In this document: in pieces, positions 9,001 through 16,531 of the stretch
Numbering within the stretch: the stretch's first letter is position 1
Layout of the letters: each line of letters begins with the position of its first letter
NCBI RefSeq assembly: GCF_015845845.1
Contig: NZ_LDIG01000296.1
Location: forward strand, 1 to 50,865
Source: Paenibacillus dendritiformis
Lineage (GTDB): Bacteria > Bacillota > Bacilli > Paenibacillales > Paenibacillaceae
Length of the DNA stretch: 50,865 nt
Direction: 5' to 3'
Notes under the pieces: generated by a model
What the model was told of the DNA's origin: nothing
The model's database searches: none
Seen by the model: only the letters and a program-made list of their open reading frames with translations
Made by a program: the position numbers and the translations under genes

Positions 9001-12000
9001 CCCCAGTCCATCATGGAGAAGCATGTGGCGCTGGAAGCGATATCCGGCAAGCACGTCCAGGCGGAATCGATTCAGGGTTACCATCTGCGCAAAGGCACGA
9101 TTACGATGGCGCATTTGGGGGCCGATGTCCTCACCGGCGACATTATCCCGGACGGCAGTCTGGCCGGAAGCAAGCTTCAACCCCGTTCCGTGACGAGCGG
9201 GCATGTGACGGATGCCGCCATCCAGGCCGGTCATCTGGCCGATGATTCGGTTCACTCCCGCCATATCGCGGTGCAAGTGATCCGTTCGGAGCATCTTGCC
9301 GCCAGCTCGGTGTCGGGCGAGCATCTCGCTTCGGATTCGGTCGGCGGCGAGGCGTTGGCGGAAGGCGCAGTCGGCAGCGGCCATCTCTTGGCCGGCGCGG
9401 TGCGAAGCCATCATGTCGCCTCCGGCACGATTCAAGCCGAGCATCTGCAGAAGGAGGCGGTTACGGGCGAGCATATTCGGCAGGCTGCGGTCACGGGACG
9501 CCATTTGCAGCCGGGGGTGATTGACAGCCAGCATCTCCAGCCCGGCTTGATCGCCTCCGCTCATATAAGCGAAGGGGCTGTGCTTCCGCATCATCTGCGG
9601 GAGCAGACAATCGGAGAACAGCATTTGCAGGCGGCAAGCATTCGTGCGGATATGCTTCAGGACGGCGCCGTGACGGAACGGAGCCTGGGCGACGGCTGCG
9701 TGACGAGCGCCAAGCTGGAGTCGGGCAGCGTCGCACGCGAGCATGTGCAGCCGGAAGCGATCGGCAGCGCCGAGCTGGCGGGCGGCGCGGTTCATTCGTT
9801 CCATGTGCAGCTTGGCGCTATCGGCAGCGCCCATATTCAGACCGATGCGATCGGAAGCGAGCAATTGGCAGACGGAGCGGTCGGCCTGTCGCATCTCAAC
9901 GAAGAGGTCATGGAGCTGTTAACGACTGCGGCAACGCCGCCGCAGGCGGAGGCCATTGTCATTCCGGAAGAATCGATCGAGACGGAAATGCTGCATGCCG
10001 GAGCCGTTACGGCAGCGAAGCTGGCTCATCAGAGCGTCGGCTCGATCCATTTGCAGGAGCAGGCGATCCAGTCCTCGCATTTGGAGGAAGCGGCGGTGGA
10101 GGGGCGGCATATCCGCCGGCAAGCGGTCGCCAGTGAGCATATCGGCGCCGGCGCTGTCCAGTCCGAGCATATTGCGGGCGGATCCGTAGTCGGCAGCCAT
10201 CTGGCCGCAGGCGAAGTAACGGCTCATCATATTGCCGAGGGCCAGGTTGCCGGCCAGCATATCGGTGCGGGCGTCGTAACAGGCCATCACATTGCCAAGG
10301 GAGAAGTGGCCGGGTGGCATATTGGCTCGGGCGAAGTAAAAGGCCGCCATATCGCCGAAGGGGAAGTGTCGGGATCGCATATCGGCGCGGGGGCAGTCAC
10401 AGGGCGCCATATTGCGGAAGGCGAGGTATCCGGTTCGCATATCGGAGCAGGCGAGGTCACCGGCCGTCATATCGCCGAAGGGGAAGTGTCGGGATCGCAT
10501 ATCGGCGCGGGGGTAGTCACAGCGCGCCATATTGCGGAAGGCGAGGTCACCGGTTCGCATATCGGAGAAGGAGAAGTCACCGGGCGCCTTATTGCCGAGG
10601 GAGAAGTAGCCGGCCGCCATATCGGAACGGGCGAGGTCACCGGCCGCCATATCGCCGAGGGCGAGGTAGCGAGCCGTCATATCGGAGCAGGAGAAGTCAT
10701 CGGCCGTCATATCGCGGAAGGGGAGGTTGCGGGCGATCATATCGGAACGGGCGAAATCACGGGCCGCCATCTCGCCGAGGGCGAGGTAGCGGGCCATCAT
10801 ATCGGAGCAGGAGAAGTCACCGGCCGCCATATCGCGGAAGGCGAGGTCGCGAGCCGTCATATCGGAGCAGGTGAAATCATCGGCCGCCATATCGCGGAGG
10901 GCGAGGTATCCGGCTGGCATATCGGCGCAGGCGAAATCACGGACCGCCATATCGCGGAAGGCGAAGTTGCGGGCTACCATATCGGCAAAGGCGAAGTAGC
11001 CGGAGAGCATATCGGGGCAGGCGAAGTAAAAGGCCGCCATATTGCCGAGGGCGAGGTAGGCGGCCATCATATCGGAACGGGTGAAGTCACCGGCCGTCAT
11101 ATCGCCGAGGTCGGGATAGCCGGCCGCCATATCGGAACGGGAGAAATCACCGGCCGTCATATCGCGGAGGGCGAGGTAACGGGCCTGCATATCGGAGCGG
11201 GCGAAATTATCAGCCGTCATATTGCGGAGAGGGAGGTAACCGGTCAGCATATCGGAGCGGGCGAAATTACCGGCCGTCATATCGCGGAGGGCGAGGTAGG
11301 AGGCCAGCATCTCCGAGCGGGAGAAATCACCGGCCGCCATATCGCGGAGGGCGAGGTAGGAGGCCAGCATCTCCGAGCGGGAGAAATCACCGGCCATCAT
11401 ATCGCCGAGAACGAGGTAGCGGGCCGTCATATCGGAACGGGCGAAATCACCGGCCGCCATATCGCCGAGAACGAGGTAACGGGTCAGCATATCGGAACGG
11501 GGGAAATCGCCGGCCGCCATATCGCGGAGGGCGAGGTAGGAGGCCAACATCTCCGAGCGGGAGAAATCACCGGCCGCCATATCGCCGAGAACGAGGTAAC
11601 GGGTCAGCATATCGGAACAGGCGAAATCACCGGGCGTCATATCGCGGAGGGCAAGGTAAGGGGCCTGCATATCGGAGAGGGAGAAATTACCGGCCGCCAT
11701 ATCGCGGAGAACGAGGTAGCCGGTCAGCATCTTGGCACAGGAGCAGTCACCGCCCGTCATATCGCGGAGGGCGAGGTAACGGGCCAGCATATCGGAGAGG
11801 CAGAAATCACGGCCCGCCATATCGCCGAATGCGAGATTATGGGCTATCATCTCGGAGCAGGCGAAGTCACCGGCCGCCATATTGCCGAAGGCGAAGTTGC
11901 CGGCCAACATGTCGGGGCAGGGGAAATAAACGCCTCTCATATCGGTGAAGCCCAGGTCACCGGCCAGCATATCGGTTCGGAGGAAGTGACTGCGCGTCAT

Positions 12001-13485
12001 ATCGCCAAAGGCGAGATAGGCGGTCAGCATATCCGAACGGGCGAAGTCACCGGCCGTCATATTTGTGAAGGAACGATCGCTGACTATCATATCGGTTCGG
12101 GTCAAGTCATGGGGCGCCATATCGCCGAGAGCGAGGTAGCCGGCCGTCATATCGGAGCGGGCGAAGTAACGGGCGCTCATATTGCCGAGGGCGAGATAGC
12201 CGGCCGTCATATCGGTGCAGGTGAAGTAATAGGCCAGCATATCGCCGACGGAGAAGTAGCCGGTCAACATATCGGTTCAGGCGAAGTCACGAGCCGTCAT
12301 ATCGGCGAAGGCGAGGTAGCCGGCCGTCATATCGGCGAAGGCGAGGTAGCCGGCCGTCATATCGGCGAAGGCGAGGTAGCCGGCCGCCATATCGGAGCGG
12401 GCGAAGTAACGGGCCGCCATATCGCCGAGGGCGAGGTAGCCGGCCATCATATCGGTACGGAGGAAGTAACGAGCCGTCATATTTGCGAAGGAGCAGTTAC
12501 GGACCATCATATCGGTTCGGGTCAAGTGACGGGCCGTCATATTTGCGAAGGAGCGGTTACGGACCATCATATCGGTTCGGGTCAAGTCATGGGCCGCCAT
12601 ATCGCCGAGGGCGAGGTCACCGGCCATCATATCGGTGCGGGTGAAGTCACGAGCCGCCATATTGGCGAAGGCGAGGTCACCGGCCATCATATCGGAGCGG
12701 GTGAAGTAACGGGCCGCCATATTGGCGAAGGCGAGGTCACCGGTCATCATATCGGTGCGGGTGAAGTAACGGGCCGCCATATCGCCGAGGGCGAGGTCAC
12801 CGGCCATCATATCGGAGCGGGTGAAGTCACGAGCCGCCATATCGCCGAGGGCGAGGTCACCGGCCATCATATCGGAGCGGGTGAAGTCACGAGCCGCCAT
12901 ATTGGCGAAGGCGAGGTCACCGGCCATCATATTGGAGCGGGTGAAGTAACGGGCCGCCATATTGGCGAAGGCGAGGTCACCGGTCATCATCTCGGAGCAG
13001 GCGAAGTATTGGGCCGCCATATCGGCGAGGGCGAGGTCACCGGCCGTCATATCGGTACGGGCGAAGTCACGAGCCGCCATATTGGCGAAGGGGAAGTTTC
13101 CGGCCAACATATCGCCGCGGGGAGCATCCGGGCCGAGCATTTGGAAGAGGGGGTCTTGGATTCGATTGTGCTCCAGCCTGGAACGGTTACACCGGAGACC
13201 TGTTCCTTCGTTCCCGTGCGGACTTCGATGCCGCGCGCCGGAGCGCTGCAGCAATTCGGGATGAGCGCATTTCTGCTTCAGGGGGAGACAGACCGGGTAG
13301 ACGTTCGGATTGCCTTCGATGAGCCGTTCCCGAATAATCAATATGTTCTTGTCGCGATGACCAATCATCCGGAATGCCATGCCGTGCTGAAATCGCAAGC
13401 AACGCACAGCGCCGTTCTGGAAGTACACCGCAAAGATCCACAGTCGCAGCCGTTCGGCTGCGTATCCTGGATTGCGATCGGCTAG
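6067..13485 (+). CDS. Giant decapeptide-repeat protein with WIAG-type tail
   Basis: A 2472-residue protein. Residues 1-20 are lysine-rich. About 20-238 are charged, Glu/Pro/Ala-rich and probably disordered. About 239-1278 hold roughly 100 decapeptides of the form xxxVTxxKLA. A short linker (about 1279-1305) leads to a second block (about 1319-2358) of 104 decapeptides of the form IAEGEVTGRH / IGAGEVTGHH. The last 110 residues form a globular domain ending VSWIAIG that resembles WIAG-tail and H-type lectin ends. There is no signal peptide or membrane segment. I chose the ATG at 6067 because AAAGGAGAG lies nine bases upstream; the frame stays open back to 5998. A terminator follows. It is probably a long fibre of the spore surface and a likely substrate of the glycosyltransferases downstream; both statements are inference. 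Confidence 0.9.
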   Translation: MKKKNEKRTTKGLKKSPKKPLYFVDNPNQSELSLLDRLSSTKKPPDDAKRASVNALAALEAVEPEQEIALSPITAVSERDRSADEVKEELEAKTEAAEAEEERLLPENPPAAVEPEEPEGTGELTPPGRPTSRQAGSGRRIERAAKRYAGTERSRPGEEDRPARKESQEEHPTYTSAFNMPGTMPMGPAARDAAAARPGTDEPAAPVSPPPAQPEANAAETRKAKEKLLAEKRSSARSTAFIYTDDIADEAVTEEKLAAYSISGSKLRRESIGTDVLMDYAVTSLKIAEEAVTGSKIAPNSIAGEHLIRNAVSGGKLRDRSVTGEKIKDGSITSEKLADKTIDSSKIAEGSIQAKHLSELLISGNLIQDQAITAEKIRSGAIRTENLANESVDASKLAPESVTNSKLRAGAITGDKLAPGCLDARHFSEGAVEGRAIGMQAVEGRHIGPGQIDSTHIAPGTLSGAMLEAKSVTSEPLADEVVQSRHLAEDSVREGHIGPGQISSRHLADRVITTAKLADQSVSTMKLVEHAVTSSKLADQSVLSTKLADEAVRSRHLAKQSVDGQHLAPESVEPLHIAEAAINETHIAPGAVNGIHIMAEAVHGAHLADDAVEGRHVADQAIESRHLGEEAVTTAKLAPAAVSSDQLADEAVIARKLASASVTPEKLAYASVQQHHLAEGAVGPDAIGPQAVQEDHIAIGAVRSGHIYPQSIQSTELAPEAVTSEKLSVNAVCERHIGTGVIYSHHLADHIITSLKLSPESVSTDKLSDLSITTAKLTNGSVTADKLAENSVTAAHLASGAVTSDILAEESVQAQHLAPNSVGADRLQPGSVSGAAIQEGAIRAEHVLPGSIGSVQLDAASVASEHVVEGAIQARHIADGSIGTDHLGDAAVTGDKLADESVAARNLQAASVETDHLAEEAVTGIKLAPGSIGSHHVREGAIRSVHLASHSVGEDQIQPKAISAGMLQEDSVTAASIAPQSIMEKHVALEAISGKHVQAESIQGYHLRKGTITMAHLGADVLTGDIIPDGSLAGSKLQPRSVTSGHVTDAAIQAGHLADDSVHSRHIAVQVIRSEHLAASSVSGEHLASDSVGGEALAEGAVGSGHLLAGAVRSHHVASGTIQAEHLQKEAVTGEHIRQAAVTGRHLQPGVIDSQHLQPGLIASAHISEGAVLPHHLREQTIGEQHLQAASIRADMLQDGAVTERSLGDGCVTSAKLESGSVAREHVQPEAIGSAELAGGAVHSFHVQLGAIGSAHIQTDAIGSEQLADGAVGLSHLNEEVMELLTTAATPPQAEAIVIPEESIETEMLHAGAVTAAKLAHQSVGSIHLQEQAIQSSHLEEAAVEGRHIRRQAVASEHIGAGAVQSEHIAGGSVVGSHLAAGEVTAHHIAEGQVAGQHIGAGVVTGHHIAKGEVAGWHIGSGEVKGRHIAEGEVSGSHIGAGAVTGRHIAEGEVSGSHIGAGEVTGRHIAEGEVSGSHIGAGVVTARHIAEGEVTGSHIGEGEVTGRLIAEGEVAGRHIGTGEVTGRHIAEGEVASRHIGAGEVIGRHIAEGEVAGDHIGTGEITGRHLAEGEVAGHHIGAGEVTGRHIAEGEVASRHIGAGEIIGRHIAEGEVSGWHIGAGEITDRHIAEGEVAGYHIGKGEVAGEHIGAGEVKGRHIAEGEVGGHHIGTGEVTGRHIAEVGIAGRHIGTGEITGRHIAEGEVTGLHIGAGEIISRHIAEREVTGQHIGAGEITGRHIAEGEVGGQHLRAGEITGRHIAEGEVGGQHLRAGEITGHHIAENEVAGRHIGTGEITGRHIAENEVTGQHIGTGEIAGRHIAEGEVGGQHLRAGEITGRHIAENEVTGQHIGTGEITGRHIAEGKVRGLHIGEGEITGRHIAENEVAGQHLGTGAVTARHIAEGEVTGQHIGEAEITARHIAECEIMGYHLGAGEVTGRHIAEGEVAGQHVGAGEINASHIGEAQVTGQHIGSEEVTARHIAKGEIGGQHIRTGEVTGRHICEGTIADYHIGSGQVMGRHIAESEVAGRHIGAGEVTGAHIAEGEIAGRHIGAGEVIGQHIADGEVAGQHIGSGEVTSRHIGEGEVAGRHIGEGEVAGRHIGEGEVAGRHIGAGEVTGRHIAEGEVAGHHIGTEEVTSRHICEGAVTDHHIGSGQVTGRHICEGAVTDHHIGSGQVMGRHIAEGEVTGHHIGAGEVTSRHIGEGEVTGHHIGAGEVTGRHIGEGEVTGHHIGAGEVTGRHIAEGEVTGHHIGAGEVTSRHIAEGEVTGHHIGAGEVTSRHIGEGEVTGHHIGAGEVTGRHIGEGEVTGHHLGAGEVLGRHIGEGEVTGRHIGTGEVTSRHIGEGEVSGQHIAAGSIRAEHLEEGVLDSIVLQPGTVTPETCSFVPVRTSMPRAGALQQFGMSAFLLQGETDRVDVRIAFDEPFPNNQYVLVAMTNHPECHAVLKSQATHSAVLEVHRKDPQSQPFGCVSWIAIG
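6781..9900 (+). repeat. Decapeptide repeat block 1 (KLA type)
   Basis: Thirty-base units, two per 60 bases and without any indel, encode decapeptides with V or I near position 4, a variable middle and KLA, HLA or HIA near 8-10. Position 8 is mostly K at the start and increasingly H further on. Units are divergent, so this looks like the older part of the array. Similar VTxxKLA series occur in phage tail fibres. Confidence 0.9.
10021..13140 (+). repeat. Decapeptide repeat block 2 (histidine-ladder type)
   Basis: One hundred and four 30-base units in perfect register encode (I/L)xxGEVxxxH. A 60-base superrepeat alternates IAEGEV and IGxGEV. Histidine closes every unit except one near 10590, where CAT has become CTT (Leu). 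Many units read HH. Much of the variation between units is synonymous (GTCAT, GCCAT). The block follows block 1 after a linker that shifts the register by two residues. Confidence 0.93.
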
Positions 13486-13515
13486 CTTGCCGCCGATACG
13501 CCGGTGAAGCAAGGA

Positions 13516-13547
13516 AGCCGCCAGATGCCAACTGGCGGCTTTTTTTG
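13516..13547 (+). terminator. Terminator after the giant repeat gene
   Basis: AGCCGCCAG (13516-13524) pairs with CTGGCGGCT (13532-13540) around a seven-base loop and is followed by seven T, a textbook Rho-independent terminator 31 bases after the stop codon. Confidence 0.92.
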
Positions 13548-13681
13548 CGCATCCGGGGCGATCCGCCGGGTTATATGGAAGGAAGATGGCCGAATGTGCA
13601 CATGAGCCGTTGCACTCTGGACTATGCCTCATACAATGGGATGTAAATACATGTGCAATTTGCCCGAGAGGGAGACGTGCA

Positions 13682-14491
13682 ATGGCTCATTCCAAAAGAT
13701 ATCGTTCTGCGCGAAAGCGTACCCGCCGGCAGGTACGACGATATCGAATCCATAGTTCTTCCGATCCCTTGGTGTCGGTCATCATCCCGGTGTTGAATGA
13801 ACGGCGGACACTGGCCCGTGTCATTACACGGGCGGCACAGGTGCATCCGGCCACAGAGGTCATTGTCGTCGCGAACGGAACGACGGACGGTTCAGATCGC
13901 ATCGCAGAAGAGATGGGAGCCCGCGTCCTTCGCTTCGGGATTCCGCTTGGCCACGATAAGGGAAGAACCGTTGGAGCCCGAGTAGCGGCAGGACGCATTT
14001 TGCTGTTCATCGACGGCGATATTGTGCTGCCTGCGTCAGAATTGCGCCCTTTCGTTCACGCGGTGAACAACGGCGTCGATGTCGCTCTCAATAATTATCA
14101 GGGGCCTGTCCGGAAGCATGATGTACACGGCGTTGTCCTTGCAAAGCACGCATTGAATGCCATGCTGTCCCGGCAGGATCTGGGGGGAGCTTCCTTGACG
14201 GCCGTTCCCCATGCATTGAGCCGCCGGGCGCTTGACCTGATGGGTGCCGACGCGCTGTCCGTCCCGCCGCTTGCGCATACGATGGCTATCGTGTACGGAC
14301 TGGATGTCCACGCGGTGCATACGGTTGACGTTGGCCGCATGAACCGGATACGCGTGCGGGGACCGGGCGAGGATCCGCTCGAGCCGCTGATATGCCAAGA
14401 TCATTTGCAGGCGATTCGCTGGCTGATGGAACAGCGGGGCCCCCGGGGCGGCCACTCGGATTTGACCAGACAACGGGAGCGGGTGACATGA
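13682..14491 (+). CDS. Family 2 glycosyltransferase with Arg-rich N-terminus
   Basis: A 269-residue GT-A enzyme. The first 25 residues are a basic tail (KRYRSARKRTRRQVRRYR). The catalytic domain follows from about 28, with VSVIIPVLNE, VVANGTTDGS, a GHDKGRTVGAR segment and the DXD metal site D111-G-D113 in LFIDGDI. The open frame starts earlier, but the ATG at 13682 has GAGGGAG seven bases upstream. The next gene starts four bases after the stop, so the two are probably translationally coupled. The two proteins share motifs (ASLTAVPHA against NSLTAVPHA) and look like paralogues. Likely role: sugar transfer to a spore-surface glycan. Confidence 0.85.
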   Translation: MAHSKRYRSARKRTRRQVRRYRIHSSSDPLVSVIIPVLNERRTLARVITRAAQVHPATEVIVVANGTTDGSDRIAEEMGARVLRFGIPLGHDKGRTVGARVAAGRILLFIDGDIVLPASELRPFVHAVNNGVDVALNNYQGPVRKHDVHGVVLAKHALNAMLSRQDLGGASLTAVPHALSRRALDLMGADALSVPPLAHTMAIVYGLDVHAVHTVDVGRMNRIRVRGPGEDPLEPLICQDHLQAIRWLMEQRGPRGGHSDLTRQRERVT

Positions 14492-14495
14492 TGCC

Positions 14496-15695
14496 ATGAG
14501 AAGGAAGCGATCCTTCCGCAGAATAAAGAACGTTATCCGGGGACTGCGCCGTTCCGCCCGCCGACGCCAGCCGATTCGGGGAAGAAGAAAGGGTTCCCGG
14601 CGACTGCCGGCAGGCCGCATGATAAGACGAAGCCGGCTCCGGAAACGCGGACATAAGCAGCTTCCGCAATGGAAGATACAGCTTCCCGAGTCGCGGGCAA
14701 AAGGAGCATGGCTCCAGGCTGCCCAGGATGCGGGAAGGCGGCACGGCGACGAATATGCCGCATTGGGCGGGCTGGATACGTGCAAGGACATCGTCCTCTT
14801 CATGCAAAGCCGGTTCACCGAGTTCCTCGCGCCATACCGGCTGGAACCCTTATCCTACTCGGAAGTCAGGGAGTTGGCGAAAGCGTACAGAGCCGGATTT
14901 ACGACAGGAAGGTACCAGAACGGGAGGGAAGCCGTACTGATTCCGACCACGAGGCCGATAGATGCAATCGTGTGCGCCCAAAATGAAGAAGACAGCATCG
15001 CAGGAGTGTTGAAGGAGCTCGGTCGCTTGCCGCTGTCGCACACCATCGTCGTGGTGAACGGCTCATCGGACGGCAGCTTGCAGGCGGTGCTGGAAGCTTC
15101 GGAGGACGCCAGCATCGTTCACTACCCGGAAGCGCTTGGCCATGACGTTGGGCGCGCTATCGGGGCGAGTCTGTCTCAAGCGGAGATTCTGTTATTCGCG
15201 GATGCCGATATCCCGATTGCTGCGGAAGAGCTCGGCGCTTTTATATGGGCATGCGACAATGGGGTCGATGTGGCTCTTAACGACATTAGTCCGTTCTTGG
15301 GACCTTTCTTCAAGCGGGATGGAATTACACACTGCAAAGAGTGGCTGAACCGCAGTCTGGGCCGCGCCGATTTGCATGCCAATTCGCTGACCGCTGTCCC
15401 TCATGCCATTACTCGCCGCGCGCTGGATACCGTTGGCGTGCAGAATTTAATCGTTCCTCCCAAATTCCAGATTCTTGCCTTGTCCCGGGGCTTGCGCACG
15501 GAAGCGGTGCATGCGGTCGACGTTATCGGAAGGAATCGCATACGCCGCACGAATGTAGGCGCATCGAATCCGGTAGCCGAGCTTATCATCGGGGATCATG
15601 TGGAGGCATTTCACTCCTTATGGGAGGAAAATGCGTCATTCTTCAGCGAGAGGCACCAACGCGAGCAGATTGCCGAGAGGAGGAACCGGGGATGA
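14496..15695 (+). CDS. Family 2 glycosyltransferase with long Arg-rich N-terminus
   Basis: A 399-residue protein, about 130 longer than its upstream paralogue. Residues 1-55 are extremely basic, with roughly 20 Arg or Lys. A helical stretch (about 70-150) ends in a Gly/aromatic motif, YRAGFTTGRYQNG. The GT-A domain begins near 150 with DAIVCAQNEEDS and VVVNGSSDGS and has its DXD at D236-A-D238 (LLFADADI). SLTAVPHAITRRALD matches the paralogue. The ATG is four bases after the preceding stop. Acceptor and donor are unknown. Confidence 0.83.
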   Translation: MRRKRSFRRIKNVIRGLRRSARRRQPIRGRRKGSRRLPAGRMIRRSRLRKRGHKQLPQWKIQLPESRAKGAWLQAAQDAGRRHGDEYAALGGLDTCKDIVLFMQSRFTEFLAPYRLEPLSYSEVRELAKAYRAGFTTGRYQNGREAVLIPTTRPIDAIVCAQNEEDSIAGVLKELGRLPLSHTIVVVNGSSDGSLQAVLEASEDASIVHYPEALGHDVGRAIGASLSQAEILLFADADIPIAAEELGAFIWACDNGVDVALNDISPFLGPFFKRDGITHCKEWLNRSLGRADLHANSLTAVPHAITRRALDTVGVQNLIVPPKFQILALSRGLRTEAVHAVDVIGRNRIRRTNVGASNPVAELIIGDHVEAFHSLWEENASFFSERHQREQIAERRNRG

Positions 15696-15799
15696 TTTGT
15701 ATCCTCCGCCTGGCAGGGCGCATATGAAGCGTATTCGTGTAAGCCCCGTACCGTTCACAGAGCGGCGGCTTCCCCAACATACTCTTAGGAGGGAATCGA

Positions 15800-16531
15800 A
15801 TGAAAGGAATTATTTTGGCGGGAGGTACAGGCACCCGTCTATATCCATTGACGAAGCTTATGAATAAGCATCTGCTGCCTGTTGGCAGGCACCCTATGGC
15901 CAGCTATGGCATCGAACGCTTGCGTGCGGCGGGCATTACGGAGATTATTATGGTTATCGGGAAAATGTCAGCCTCCTTATTTACAGAGTATTATGGGAGC
16001 GGGCGGTCTTATGGCGTTCATTTGACCTTTGCCATCCAGGAGGAAGCGGGGGGCATCGCCCAAGCACTCTCGCTGGCGAAGCCGTATATTGCTCCAGGAG
16101 AGAAATTCATCGTACTGCTCGGCGATAATTTATTCCGGGACGATCTGGCCTCGTATGCAGCGGCATTCGGCGATCAGAGGCCTGGCGAGGCACGCGTTCT
16201 GCTGCGTGAAGTGTCCGACCCGGAGCGATACGGAGTGCCTGTCTTCGACAGCGCCAATCCGAAGCGGATCGTCCGCATTGAAGAGAAGCCGGAGCATCCG
16301 CCATCATCGTATTGCGTCACGGGCATTTACATGTATGATACCGATGTCTTTCAGCATATTGAGGCGATTGCGCCATCCAAGCGCGGGGAATTGGAGATTA
16401 CGGATGTCAACAACCGGTACGCGGCCGCAGGCAAGCTGCACTATGATGTGCTTCGATCGTGGTGGACGGATGCGGGCACGTTCGAGTCGCTGCATGAAGC
16501 GGCTCAAGAGTTGAAGGAGGTCGAGTTATGA
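15800..16531 (+). CDS. Sugar-1-phosphate nucleotidylyltransferase (RmlA/SpsI type)
   Basis: A 243-residue short-form glucose-1-phosphate thymidylyltransferase, which joins dTTP and glucose-1-phosphate to give dTDP-glucose. The nucleotide-binding LAGGTGTRLYPLT lies at 6-18, followed by MNKHLLPV, LLGDNLF and EEKPEHPPS; WWTDAGTFESL is near the C-terminus. A TAGGAGGG site precedes the ATG. The stop overlaps the next gene's start (ATGA). Bacillus subtilis SpsI, a spore-coat polysaccharide enzyme, is the closest analogue I can name. Confidence 0.88.
   Translation: MKGIILAGGTGTRLYPLTKLMNKHLLPVGRHPMASYGIERLRAAGITEIIMVIGKMSASLFTEYYGSGRSYGVHLTFAIQEEAGGIAQALSLAKPYIAPGEKFIVLLGDNLFRDDLASYAAAFGDQRPGEARVLLREVSDPERYGVPVFDSANPKRIVRIEEKPEHPPSSYCVTGIYMYDTDVFQHIEAIAPSKRGELEITDVNNRYAAAGKLHYDVLRSWWTDAGTFESLHEAAQELKEVEL

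Noticed and set aside
10021-13140. CRISPR-like array with a 60-base period
   Set aside because: The period is continuous with no unique spacers, keeps one reading frame for 3 kb and varies mainly at synonymous sites. It is a coding repeat. No cas genes are near.
10081-13140. Pentapeptide-repeat (DNA-mimic) protein
   Set aside because: Hydrophobic residues recur every five positions, but the small residue expected two places before each is replaced by Gly, Arg or His and the true unit is ten residues, so the A(D/N)LxX rule is not met.
7096-13632. Three very long open frames antisense to the giant repeat gene (932, 783 and 451 residues)
   Set aside because: They arise because the 30-base repeat lacks stop codons on the opposite strand. 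Their products are simple mirror repeats, and they have no suitable starts or known domains. The sense frame has a good ribosome binding site, a terminator and a globular end.
13630-13638. CATACAATG as a sigma-K -10 before the first family 2 glycosyltransferase
   Set aside because: The last base mismatches and no AC lies at the right distance.
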